DNA of 64,000 nucleotides from Cytophagales bacterium Alg240-R148 (GCA_900537185.1 LS999826.1:372001-436000); one strand, 5' to 3'. Counted from the first letter of the stretch, positions 23,488 to 31,680 are shown. The notes: generated from the letters alone by a model not told the origin. Translations and numbers: made by a program.

Positions 23488-23841
23488 ATGGATAAAGACA
23501 ATGACGTTTTAGTAGATTATAAAAAGCTGAGAAAGCTAATTTCTAAATCAGACAGGTTGGAAAGTGTAATGCATGGATTGGTACTTACGGCTTATTATAA
23601 AGCTCCAGAATTAAGGACCTTATATAAGAACCGAGATTGGGAAGGGTTTATCCAAGTTTCCGAATTTATAAAAACTGTTTTTAAAAATGTAGGTTCCGCC
23701 GTTTTAAACAGGGCGATAGACAAACTTGTCACTTTGAGTTATTCAAAATCGGAGACCCCAGAATTGTACTTGGCAGTGGAAGAGATAGGAGAGAAGTCCA
23801 AAGGTGTGATTGTAGATATAGAAAATTATATAAGAAATTAA
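23488..23841 (+). CDS. Hpt-fold-like protein lacking the phosphoacceptor histidine, paralogue D
   Basis: ATG 23488 (MDKDNDVLVDYKKL) is chosen over TTG 23470 because it aligns with the paralogues, giving 117 residues. VMHGLVLTAYYKAPEL, NRDWEGFIQVSEF and the long C-terminal helices match the family. The phosphoacceptor place is Glu (SEFIKT). It is the least conserved copy at the C-terminus (EEIGEKSKGV in place of EMEHLSKDV). It is transcribed alone after the P5C dehydrogenase with its own promoter and terminator. Confidence 0.65.
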   Translation: MDKDNDVLVDYKKLRKLISKSDRLESVMHGLVLTAYYKAPELRTLYKNRDWEGFIQVSEFIKTVFKNVGSAVLNRAIDKLVTLSYSKSETPELYLAVEEIGEKSKGVIVDIENYIRN

Positions 23842-23894
23842 TCAGCAGAAGCTGATAGTTGGTTTGGTTATAGTTTGTTTTGGTTTGAGTTCAA

Positions 23895-23910
23895 CATGTT
23901 GGCTAATATT
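23895..23910 (+). repeat. conserved 3' motif CATGTTGGCTAATATT after paralogue D
   Basis: It lies 53 bases after the stop and is a diverged form of the motif at 17045 and 19653. Confidence 0.45.
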
Positions 23911-23926
23911 TGAATTCGCTAAGACT

Positions 23927-23953
23927 AACCCCGCGAAAGGCGGGGTTTTTTTA
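23927..23953 (+). terminator. terminator after Hpt-like paralogue D
   Basis: Stem AACCCCGC/GCGGGGTT with a GAAAG loop, then T-run. Confidence 0.88.
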
Positions 23954-23979
23954 TGCCTAAAAATTAAAATTTGGGCATA

Positions 23980-24010
23980 AAAAAAAGCGATCTATTGGAT
24001 CGCTTTTTTT
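23980..24010 (-). terminator. terminator after tRNA-Asn
   Basis: Stem AGCGATC/GATCGCT flanked by A-run and T-run. Placed directly downstream of the minus-strand tRNA; the symmetric flanks would also stop plus-strand transcription. Confidence 0.85.
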
Positions 24011-24015
24011 AACAG

Positions 24016-24089
24016 CTCCTCAGGTTGGACTCGAACCAACGACCCTCTGATTAACAGTCAGATGCTCTAACCAGCTGAGCTACTGAGGA
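24016..24089 (-). tRNA. tRNA-Asn (GTT)
   Basis: Read on the minus strand, the 74-nucleotide cloverleaf has acceptor stem TCCTCAG/CTGAGGA, D-arm GCTC/GAGC, anticodon stem TCTGA/TCAGA around loop CTGTTAA with anticodon GTT, and T-arm GTTGG-TTCGAGT-CCAAC. The discriminator base is G and no CCA is encoded. A T-run terminator follows. Confidence 0.95.
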
Positions 24090-24191
24090 GTGTTTTTCCC
24101 GTTTGGGAATGCAATAATAGCAGGTGTTTTTTTATTGTCCAAATTTGAAATAGAAAAAAAACAAATAAATTTATAAAGCACTGACAGTCAA

Positions 24192-25442
24192 TTAATAAAA
24201 TTTAACAAAGAAAAAGATGATTGTAAAAATGCTCAAGAAAAGTATGCCCAATTGGGCCAATCTCTTTTTGTATACTGGCGGTTTGGATTCGTTTGGAAAA
24301 TTGTTGGAATAAATAATTCTATAGTTGAAGTACCCCGCAAGTGGAGCAATTACAAAACTTACAATTGTTGCCGCATCCACAAGTGTTTTTAATTGACCAA
24401 GAAAAACAGATATTACCAAGTACGAGCCGGTTGCAAGAATAAAAACAGTACCCATGTAGAATTTTCTATTATCCGGTTCGTTGGGTTGGTTGCGCAGGAG
24501 TTTGCTCGCTCTTGAAATTGCTCGACTGTAACCGTCAATAACAGTTATGCTGGTACTAAACATGGTCGAGAATGCGGCTATTGCAATGATGTAATAGCTC
24601 CAGTCTCCAATTGCGCTGGTGTACATGGTTATTAGTTGGTGAGCAAAGGTGGGAGAGGAGTTGGATAGTTCTGTGCCGGTCCCGTAAATAACCAAGGCTC
24701 CAAGGGATAGAAAGAATATTGCCAACACTGCAGAAACCCAATAACCGAGGTTGAAGTCCAATAGAGTTTCTTTTAGCGTTGGGTGGTATTTTGTTTGCTG
24801 GATGCGCGCTTCTGTCCAAAGACTGTTCCAGCTTGACATGTCAACCGCTGTAGGCATCCAACCCATTAAAGCAATAATGAAAATAAGACCATCGGTGGTT
24901 TGTAGTTCTTTGGGTATAAAGTCTTTGCTCTTAACCGGATGAATAAACAAGGCAGAAACAAACGCAGCTAAGGTGGAGATGACGAGTACGGTGCCTACCA
25001 CTTTTAGCAATTTGTCTAAGGTGCTGTATTTTCCAATGGTTAAAATGGCAATACATATAACAAACACAACCATGCCCCAGTGTTGGACTTGCAATTCAAA
25101 TGGGAAGAGGTTGCTTAATAATCCGGCAGTGACAAAAACTATTGCGGCACTTACAATGAACATGGTTGAGGTAGTGACGAGTAAATAAAGCCAAAGAATT
25201 CCTTTGTGTTGTTGGTAGTAGCCATCCAGTATGCTTTTTCCTGTGGCATTGGTGTATCTAGAGGCAAACTCAAAAAATGGGTATTTGATGATGTTGGCTA
25301 GGATAACAATACCAATTAAATAAAAGCCATAATCGGCACCGGCTCTAGTTGATTGTACCAAATGCGAAACGCCAACACAAGTGCTTGCAAATAAAATTCC
25401 TGGGCCTAGTGTTTTTAAAAATGTCTCTTTGTTTAATTGCAT
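24192..25442 (-). CDS. Nramp-family-like transporter with altered metal-site motifs
   Basis: ATG 25442 (MQLNKETFLKTLGPG) fits the family start better than the longer frame from 25520, which would overlap an operator; 416 residues. About 11 membrane helices with Nramp features GPGILFAS and RAGADYGF, and LANIIKYPFFEFASRYTNATGKS. The TM1 metal motif DPGN of classic Mn/Fe Nramp proteins is replaced by GVSH, and the TM6 MPH reads MPT. It may therefore carry a different ion or work by another mechanism. It diverges from hsp20, with two GACATWATGTC palindromes in between. Confidence 0.8.
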   Translation of the reverse strand: MQLNKETFLKTLGPGILFASTCVGVSHLVQSTRAGADYGFYLIGIVILANIIKYPFFEFASRYTNATGKSILDGYYQQHKGILWLYLLVTTSTMFIVSAAIVFVTAGLLSNLFPFELQVQHWGMVVFVICIAILTIGKYSTLDKLLKVVGTVLVISTLAAFVSALFIHPVKSKDFIPKELQTTDGLIFIIALMGWMPTAVDMSSWNSLWTEARIQQTKYHPTLKETLLDFNLGYWVSAVLAIFFLSLGALVIYGTGTELSNSSPTFAHQLITMYTSAIGDWSYYIIAIAAFSTMFSTSITVIDGYSRAISRASKLLRNQPNEPDNRKFYMGTVFILATGSYLVISVFLGQLKTLVDAATIVSFVIAPLAGYFNYRIIYSNNFPNESKPPVYKKRLAQLGILFLSIFTIIFFFVKFY

Positions 25443-25515
25443 GAATAAGTAGTTAAAAAGGAAGAAAGAAATATAGGGTAAACCGGTAGTATTGGCAAAA
25501 ATCAAGCACAAATAC

Positions 25516-25526
25516 GACATAATGTC
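25516..25526. promoter_or_regulatory. GACATAATGTC palindrome (site 1)
   Basis: An 11-bp palindrome between the divergent Nramp-like and hsp20 genes. A second copy lies 42 bases away, centre to centre. Confidence 0.5.
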
Positions 25527-25557
25527 ATTTAATTATTCTAAAAACCTCTTGATTTGT

Positions 25558-25568
25558 GACATTATGTC
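25558..25568. promoter_or_regulatory. GACATTATGTC palindrome (site 2)
   Basis: It differs from site 1 only at the central base. Four helical turns separate the sites, which would suit a dimeric repressor acting on either promoter. The regulator is unknown. Confidence 0.5.
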
Positions 25569-25644
25569 TTGTTTTTTTGGGTTGGTACAGTTTTGAAGGA
25601 GGTGGTAAGTAAATAAATTGAAAATTCTAAAAACCAATAGGACC

Positions 25645-26079
25645 ATGAATACAGCACAATTAAAAAGAAACTACAACCGTTTGAATGCAAAAGATTTTGA
25701 CACCCTTTTTAATTCATTTTTTCAACCGAACAACTCTGTAACCAGACCAAAAGAATTTGCGCCAGCAGTGGATGTTTTTGAGTTAGAAAACAGCTTCGAA
25801 ATAGAAGCGGTTCTGCCAGGAATGAAAAAGTCGGAAATAGATGTTGAGTTAAAAGATGATTTATTAATTATTAGTGGCAACAGGGTCAATGAAAGAACCA
25901 AAGAAACAGGGCAAGTCCAAAGAATTGAAACACAATATGGTGCTTTCAAAAGGGTGTTGGCTGTGCCGGAACATATCGATGGAGAAAAGATAGAAGCCCA
26001 TTACAACGAAGGGATTTTAAAACTCACGTTCCCTAAGAAAAAAAGAGAGGAAATGTTTAGTAAAGTGAATATTCAATAA
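25645..26079 (+). CDS. Hsp20/alpha-crystallin small heat-shock protein
   Basis: ATG 25645 (MNTAQLKRNYNRL) is preferred over the TTG nine codons upstream; 144 residues. The alpha-crystallin domain runs from about residue 40 (FAPAVDVFELENSFEIEAVLPG) to the end, including ELKDDLLIISGNR and the closing GILKLTFPKKK. The C-terminus ends KVNIQ with a degenerate I-x-I anchor. It is an ATP-independent holdase chaperone for unfolding cytosolic proteins. A strong terminator follows, so it is a single-gene unit. Confidence 0.92.
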   Translation: MNTAQLKRNYNRLNAKDFDTLFNSFFQPNNSVTRPKEFAPAVDVFELENSFEIEAVLPGMKKSEIDVELKDDLLIISGNRVNERTKETGQVQRIETQYGAFKRVLAVPEHIDGEKIEAHYNEGILKLTFPKKKREEMFSKVNIQ

Positions 26080-26082
26080 TTG

Positions 26083-26107
26083 AAAGCGGCCAATGGCCGC
26101 TTTTTTT
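26083..26107 (+). terminator. terminator after hsp20
   Basis: Stem AAAGCGGCC/GGCCGCTTT with a three-base AAT loop and T-run. Confidence 0.88.
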
Positions 26108-26187
26108 ATGCGTAATAAAAAACATAAGCCTAGATTGTTCGTATAATTGAAGTACAATTATTTTGCAATACACAAATAGGTCGAAAT

Positions 26188-27618
26188 ATGAATAACAATC
26201 AATTCCTAAAGTTTTTATTGGCAGGAATGCTAGGGGCATTTATAGTGGTAGCGGTAAATCGATTAAGCCCCAATTCAGAGCCGGAATACGATTCCATTCA
26301 AGAACGCCAAAGCGTTCGGCTGACCAATTACGAACCAACTGAAGTAAAAGTGCCTGAAGGCCTTAATTTCGTAACTGCTGCTGAACAAGTAACACCAGGA
26401 GTGGTACACATTCGGTCGTTGGTGAAAGCATCTGGAAATAGTCCTTTTGATAGGCTTTACAATGGCCAAGGCCAGATGGCTCAATCCTCTGGTTCTGGAG
26501 TAATCGTATCGGATGATGGGTTTATTGTAACCAATAACCATGTGGTGGACAATGCAGAAGAGATTGTAGTGGTGTTAGACGACAACCGCCAATACGATGC
26601 GGAAATAATTGGAGTAGATTCTCAAACGGACCTGGCCCTTATAAAAATAAAAGAAAGAAACTTGCCATTTGTTGTATACGGAGACTCCGAAGCGGTACGC
26701 ATAGGAGAATGGGTATTGGCTGTTGGCAACCCCTTCAACCTTACCTCTACTGTTACAGCGGGTATTGTAAGTGCCAAAGCTAGAAACATAGGAATATTAG
26801 CGGATCGAAATAATTTGCAAATAGAGTCTTTTATTCAAACAGATGCTGCCGTTAACCCTGGTAATAGTGGGGGTGCATTGGTGAATTTAAAAGGAGAATT
26901 AGTTGGAATTAATACTGCAATTGCCACCCAATCGGGACGATACGAAGGGTACAGTTTTGCCGTACCAGTGTCTTTGGTGAAAAAGGTAGTAGATGATTTG
27001 CTTGAATTCGGAAAAGTCCAACGGGGTTTATTAGGAGTAAGAATAGGAGATATGAATGCTCGATTGGCTGAAATGGAAGATATTAATGTGGTGACAGGTG
27101 TTTATATTGGCTCCGTTAATGAAAATTCTGCGGCAGAAGAAGCGGGTATGAAGGCTGGAGATGTGGTGTTAGGAGTAGATGGAATGGAAGTCGATAATGT
27201 TGCTGAATTGCAAGAGCAGATAGCTTTAAAGAGGCCTGGAGATGAGGTGCTGGTTAAGTTGTTAAGGGACAACAAACCTATTGAATTGGCCGTAGTTTTA
27301 AAAAGTGCTGGCTTTGAAGAAGCGGTTGTGGAAGTGGTTGCGGCTAACTTTGAAGTGGAAGGTGCTTTATTTGAAAACTTATCGGAGGAAGATAAAGACC
27401 AATATAAGTTGAACAGTGGTGCCAAAGTGGTTGCGGTAGACCGTGGAAAATGGTTTGCTGCAGGAATTGAAGAAGGCTTTGTAGTTACCAAGGTAGATGA
27501 ATATACCATTACCAGTGTGGAGGATTTAAAAGCAGTATTGTTGGAGAAAAAAGGAGGTATTTTAATAGAAGGCATATCAAAAGAAGGAGAAGAACAGTTC
27601 TTTGGATTGAAATGGTAA
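26188..27618 (+). CDS. degP: DegP/HtrA-type periplasmic serine protease with two PDZ domains
   Basis: The 476-residue protein has an N-terminal membrane anchor or signal (LKFLLAGMLGAFIVVAV). The trypsin-like domain carries the triad His118 (VTNNHVV), Asp148 (DSQTDLALIKI) and Ser227 (VNPGNSGGAL). PDZ1 starts near residue 275 (RGLLGVRIGDM) and a second, more divergent PDZ near 405. It degrades or refolds damaged periplasmic proteins. Its position just after hsp20 groups two protein-quality-control genes, though each has its own terminator. Confidence 0.93.
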   Translation: MNNNQFLKFLLAGMLGAFIVVAVNRLSPNSEPEYDSIQERQSVRLTNYEPTEVKVPEGLNFVTAAEQVTPGVVHIRSLVKASGNSPFDRLYNGQGQMAQSSGSGVIVSDDGFIVTNNHVVDNAEEIVVVLDDNRQYDAEIIGVDSQTDLALIKIKERNLPFVVYGDSEAVRIGEWVLAVGNPFNLTSTVTAGIVSAKARNIGILADRNNLQIESFIQTDAAVNPGNSGGALVNLKGELVGINTAIATQSGRYEGYSFAVPVSLVKKVVDDLLEFGKVQRGLLGVRIGDMNARLAEMEDINVVTGVYIGSVNENSAAEEAGMKAGDVVLGVDGMEVDNVAELQEQIALKRPGDEVLVKLLRDNKPIELAVVLKSAGFEEAVVEVVAANFEVEGALFENLSEEDKDQYKLNSGAKVVAVDRGKWFAAGIEEGFVVTKVDEYTITSVEDLKAVLLEKKGGILIEGISKEGEEQFFGLKW

Positions 27619-27643
27619 CGTTTTAATTGAATTATAAAGAAAG

Positions 27644-27668
27644 AAGGTCGCTTTTGGCGACCTTTTTT
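27644..27668 (+). terminator. terminator after degP
   Basis: Stem GGTCGC/GCGACC with loop TTTTG, followed by seven T. Confidence 0.85.
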
Positions 27669-27731
27669 TGTGGGCATTTTGTTTTTATCTTCAGCAATTT
27701 GTTAGATTTGTTGATCAAAATATTATAACTC

Positions 27732-29279
27732 ATGCACGCGAACAAATTAGAAATTAATGACATTCTCAACACCCTAGGTGTTAAGGATGTAAATTCTGGT
27801 GTCTCAACTGGAATTAAATGGCTGGAAGGAAAAGGGGATACAATTGAGTCCTTTTCTCCAGTGAATGGAGAGAAGATAGGCAGTGTATTGTCTGCTTCAG
27901 AACAAGAGTATGCGGCGGTAGTGGACCAAGCAGCAACCGCGTTTAAATCGTGGCGATTGATCCCTGCGCCTAAAAGAGGAGAGGTAGTTAGGCAAATCGG
28001 AAACAAACTGCGTGAAAAGAAAGATGCGCTAGGTAAGCTGGTTTCTTTAGAAATGGGTAAGTCACTACAAGAAGGGTTAGGTGAGGTTCAAGAAATGATT
28101 GACATTTGTGATTTTGCCGTAGGGCTTTCCAGACAATTGCATGGTCTAACCATGCATTCTGAACGATCCAAGCATAGGATGTACGAACAATACCATCCAT
28201 TGGGGATTGTTGGCATTATTTCGGCGTTTAATTTCCCAGTAGCTGTTTGGGCATGGAACACCATGTTGGCCTGGGTTTGTGGCGACGTTTGTGTTTGGAA
28301 GCCATCTGAAAAAACACCTTTGTGTTCCATAGCCTGTCAGAACATTGTAGCGGAAGTATTTGAGGCCAATGGGGTACCTGAAGGTGTTTCTTGTATTGTA
28401 AACGGCGATGCTGTAATTGGTAAATTGCTTTCTAATGATGGTAGAATTCCTTTGGTTTCCGCTACAGGTTCCACTCGCATGGGGAAAGCCGTAGGAGCAG
28501 CTGTAGGAGCCAGGTTAGGTAAATCTTTATTGGAGTTGGGTGGTAACAATGCCATTATTATTACTCCTGAAGCCGATTTGGATATGTCGATCATTGGTGC
28601 TGTATTTGGAGCAGTTGGAACCGCCGGTCAGCGGTGTACTTCAACAAGAAGATTGATTGTTCACGCGAGCAACTACGAGCAAGTCAAAAACAGATTGGTA
28701 AAGGCTTATGCCCAATTGAAAACCGGTAATCCATTGGATGAAAACAACCACGTTGGTCCTTTAATTGATAAGGATGCCGTTTCCATGTATGAGAAGGCGT
28801 TAGAACGTGTTAAAAGTGAAGGCGGTAGCATCTTAGTAGAAGGTGGTGTTTTAACTGGAGAAGGGTACGAATCTGGGTGTTATGTGAAGCCGGCTATTGT
28901 GGAGGCAGAAAATACATATGATATTGTGCAGTCGGAAACTTTTGCGCCCATTTTGTATTTGCTGAAATACGAAGCTATTGAAGAGGCAATTGACATGCAA
29001 AATGGTGTAGTTCAAGGGCTGTCTTCGGCTATTATGACCACCAACATGCGAGAAGCAGAAAGGTTTTTGTCACAAGCTGGGTCGGACTGTGGTATCGCCA
29101 ATGTGAATATTGGAACATCTGGTGCCGAAATTGGTGGTGCATTTGGTGGTGAAAAAGAAACAGGTGGCGGTAGAGAGTCAGGTTCTGACGCTTGGAAAGT
29201 TTACATGAGAAGGCAAACCAATACCATTAATTATGGAGACGATTTGCCTCTTGCCCAAGGAATTAAATTTGATTTATAG
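27732..29279 (+). CDS. ALDH7-type aldehyde dehydrogenase (aminoadipate-semialdehyde dehydrogenase-like)
   Basis: The 515-residue NAD-dependent aldehyde dehydrogenase has catalytic Cys in GTAGQRCTSTRR, base Glu in LLELGGNNA and the FGGEKETGGGRESGSDAWK block characteristic of the ALDH7 branch (antiquitin, bacterial AmaB/Pcd). These oxidise alpha-aminoadipate semialdehyde in lysine breakdown or related aldehydes. No other lysine-catabolic gene is in view. The frame start at ATG 27732 follows an A/T-rich spacer. A terminator follows. Confidence 0.88.
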   Translation: MHANKLEINDILNTLGVKDVNSGVSTGIKWLEGKGDTIESFSPVNGEKIGSVLSASEQEYAAVVDQAATAFKSWRLIPAPKRGEVVRQIGNKLREKKDALGKLVSLEMGKSLQEGLGEVQEMIDICDFAVGLSRQLHGLTMHSERSKHRMYEQYHPLGIVGIISAFNFPVAVWAWNTMLAWVCGDVCVWKPSEKTPLCSIACQNIVAEVFEANGVPEGVSCIVNGDAVIGKLLSNDGRIPLVSATGSTRMGKAVGAAVGARLGKSLLELGGNNAIIITPEADLDMSIIGAVFGAVGTAGQRCTSTRRLIVHASNYEQVKNRLVKAYAQLKTGNPLDENNHVGPLIDKDAVSMYEKALERVKSEGGSILVEGGVLTGEGYESGCYVKPAIVEAENTYDIVQSETFAPILYLLKYEAIEEAIDMQNGVVQGLSSAIMTTNMREAERFLSQAGSDCGIANVNIGTSGAEIGGAFGGEKETGGGRESGSDAWKVYMRRQTNTINYGDDLPLAQGIKFDL

Positions 29280-29291
29280 AATCGTTTTATT

Positions 29292-29324
29292 AAAAAAGGA
29301 AGGCTCAAAACCTTCCTTTTTTTA
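29292..29324 (+). terminator. terminator after ALDH7-type gene
   Basis: A-run, stem GGAAGG/CCTTCC with CTCAAAA loop, T-run; symmetric flanks. Confidence 0.85.
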
Positions 29325-29428
29325 ATTTTTACAATGGTTTGTTTTTATTTGTTAAGTTTTTTGATTAAAATTTGAATAGTTGGCTTTCGATCTCTATTTT
29401 TAACTAACTTTTTAATACTTAACCAAAT

Positions 29429-29848
29429 ATGGCAGAAAATAACAATTCAAGATACCGTGCTGTAATGCTTATAGATGATAATGAGATTGACAATCTTATT
29501 AATCAAAAAATGATTGAAGCATCCAATATTTCAGGCCATATATACACCCACACGGGGGCGAGAAGTGCAATAGAATTCCTTAAAAATATGGAGCAGTTAG
29601 AAGATGTTGCTTCTCAAGTGTTGCCAGATGTTATCTTCCTCGATATAGACATGCCGTTAATGGATGGTTTTCAATTTTTAGATGAATTTGAGAAGTTAGG
29701 AGACAAGACAAAACAAAAGTGTAAAATTGTGATGTTAACTTCTTCCATTAACCCTCAGGATGTTAATAAGTCTAAGAAATACAGTTATGTAAAAGACTAT
29801 ATTAACAAACCATTGTCACAAAAAAACCTGGAAAACTTAAGCGTTTAA
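29429..29848 (+). CDS. single-domain response regulator (CheY-like receiver)
   Basis: The 139-residue protein is a stand-alone receiver: acidic pocket IDDNE at about 15-16, phosphoacceptor Asp72 in FLDIDMPLMDG, the switch Thr in MLTSS and Lys in NKPLS. It has no output domain, so it signals by binding partners. No cognate kinase is adjacent; the hybrid-free kinases at 5.2-10.2 kb and the Hpt-like paralogues are possible partners but this is a guess. The reading frame ends soon after, with a weak hairpin overlapping the last codons. Confidence 0.9.
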   Translation: MAENNNSRYRAVMLIDDNEIDNLINQKMIEASNISGHIYTHTGARSAIEFLKNMEQLEDVASQVLPDVIFLDIDMPLMDGFQFLDEFEKLGDKTKQKCKIVMLTSSINPQDVNKSKKYSYVKDYINKPLSQKNLENLSV

Positions 29849-29887
29849 CAGGTTTTAATTGTTCCGTTTTAATATCTAATTTCCTTA

Positions 29888-31336
29888 TTATTTGTGGCTG
29901 AGTTTATTGATTAACTCTTCATCAAACTTTATTAATGATGTAGGGTTAAATATGCGCTCACTTTTAGAAGGTAGCTTGTCTACCAAAGCCCTAATTTTTT
30001 CTTCTTTATTTTTCTTTATGTCGCTAATCGAAACTTTTAACATTTTAGAAAAAACTAAAATGTGATCGCAATTTTCTTTTCCTAACAATCTAATTTGTCT
30101 TTGAATGCTATTGATTAATTGATGGAACAAATCAAAATCATTCATTAAACAGTACTGGAGAGAAAGCAATACTTTTATCTCAAGCTGGGCATAAGGGTAT
30201 TTTTTTAAACTTACCTCATTCAATAAATTGTTGATCCAGCGTGCCGCTTCGTCGTATCGTTCTGCATAAAAACAGCTGATTGCCCGATAAAGAATGTAAT
30301 TAATATATTTTGGGATGTCGTCTAGATCGCATTCGAAATCTTGGAAGAGTGCTTCGTTTTCTTCGTGCAAACTTTTAATAGTTCCCAACCTTAAATGGCG
30401 ATTGATTTTGGTAATCAAAAACTGAGCAGGATAGGTGTAGAGGTTGTAATTGGTTAATAAGTTTGCAACAGATTCACTTACTTCTTCAAAATACTTTTCA
30501 GCTTTTCTATACAGTTTGAAATTGTTGTAATACTCTAACTTTAGGAATTCAAATACCAACTTCAAGTGGTAGTAAATGGAATCCATCTGGTACTGCTCAA
30601 ATATCCTTTCAATATTGTCGAGTATGTCTTCTATGGGTTCAAGGTCTTTGTCCAGATTTTCTTCATCGGGCTCGACAAACAAACGGTGAAATATTTGGAC
30701 ACAATTGTTGTATACAAACAGGCGGTGCGATTGGTATAAATCGCTGACATTGTTTAATTCTTTAACCAACAAACTCAAGCCTAACTTGTCCGTATCTTCA
30801 CCAGATAGTGAATAAATACCATATTTTTTAAAATACTCTGCCAAAAGATCTTCCGATTTATCTATGGCCAACATGTATGCTACATGTTTGTTATAACTTT
30901 GTGAGTAATTGTAGTAATCAGATGAATTAATATGTAATTTTTTTAACGATTTGTATACAATAGTCAATTCATTTGAAAGGTCATAATCCAGCAATTCCTT
31001 CTCTAATTTTTTTAAAGTAGCTATTGCAATGGTTTTTTTCTTTGTGAATATTATTTCATTGATGTTTGCAACTTTTTTGAGGATGTCCGTTCTCGGGCTC
31101 TTCATTTGTTGCAGCAAGTACTCTTCAATCTTTTGATTCAACCTAGACCGTAAAGTGTAATACGCATTGGTATTTACCCCTAACTCATCCATAATGTCGT
31201 TGTCATTCAAGCTTCTTTCTCGCATGGCTTTCAATAAGTAGGCAGACTTATCTGCACTGCTTTCAACCAATGAATCATGAATGGCATTGTAATCTTTTTC
31301 CGATAACTGCTGGATAATATTTTTTAGCTTGGCCAT
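29888..31336 (-). CDS. hypothetical helical-repeat protein, 482 aa
   Basis: The 482-residue protein has no signal peptide or membrane span. It is almost all helical, leucine-, tyrosine- and lysine-rich, with TPR-like spacing over most of its length. Residues 44-72 (DNDIMDELGVNTNAYYTLRS) resemble a short helix-turn-helix, so DNA binding is possible. I recognise no named family. It converges on the receiver gene with 39 bases between stops. It may be a cytosolic scaffold or regulator; no function is assigned. Confidence 0.6.
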   Translation of the reverse strand: MAKLKNIIQQLSEKDYNAIHDSLVESSADKSAYLLKAMRERSLNDNDIMDELGVNTNAYYTLRSRLNQKIEEYLLQQMKSPRTDILKKVANINEIIFTKKKTIAIATLKKLEKELLDYDLSNELTIVYKSLKKLHINSSDYYNYSQSYNKHVAYMLAIDKSEDLLAEYFKKYGIYSLSGEDTDKLGLSLLVKELNNVSDLYQSHRLFVYNNCVQIFHRLFVEPDEENLDKDLEPIEDILDNIERIFEQYQMDSIYYHLKLVFEFLKLEYYNNFKLYRKAEKYFEEVSESVANLLTNYNLYTYPAQFLITKINRHLRLGTIKSLHEENEALFQDFECDLDDIPKYINYILYRAISCFYAERYDEAARWINNLLNEVSLKKYPYAQLEIKVLLSLQYCLMNDFDLFHQLINSIQRQIRLLGKENCDHILVFSKMLKVSISDIKKNKEEKIRALVDKLPSKSERIFNPTSLIKFDEELINKLSHK

Positions 31337-31680
31337 TAGCTTAATTTCAGTTTTATTCTTGCTTAGAAATTACGATGTAAAATCGAAATTATGAAATTTT
31401 TCCTGATTTATTTTCGATTGGAAGCATAATCTTACAAGGGCTTAATTTCATGTGTTTGAAAAAAAAATCGATTAAAATGGAATTAATTTCCAGGAAATTT
31501 TAGAGGTTCGAATTGCGTTTGTGTTGTAATTCGTTGAATTTGAATACTTTGTTGTATTGGTTAAAGGTAAAAATGATTTTTTCTTTCTTATTTACAAAAT
31601 ATGGAAGAATTAAAAAAGGGCATTTTTTGACATCAATAAATAAAAAAAAAATAAAACGTTGCATGGAGCAATTCTAGGTT
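31337..31680. other. 344-base A/T-rich spacer without a gene
   Basis: It separates two minus-strand genes. The sequence is very A/T-rich with long homopolymer runs and several GAATTT-like repeats. I saw no convincing open frame, tRNA-like fold or strong terminator. It must hold the promoter of the 482-residue gene. Confidence 0.5.

Noticed and set aside
24096-24109. TTCCC-GTTT-GGGAA palindrome just upstream of tRNA-Asn
   Set aside because: The spacer is four bases rather than five, there is no TGG element at 50-56 bases, and it lies in front of a tRNA rather than a small protein gene. Not counted in the regulon.
27102-27677. 191-codon open frame opposite degP
   Set aside because: Antisense to the second half of degP; serine- and proline-rich composition of a codon shadow.
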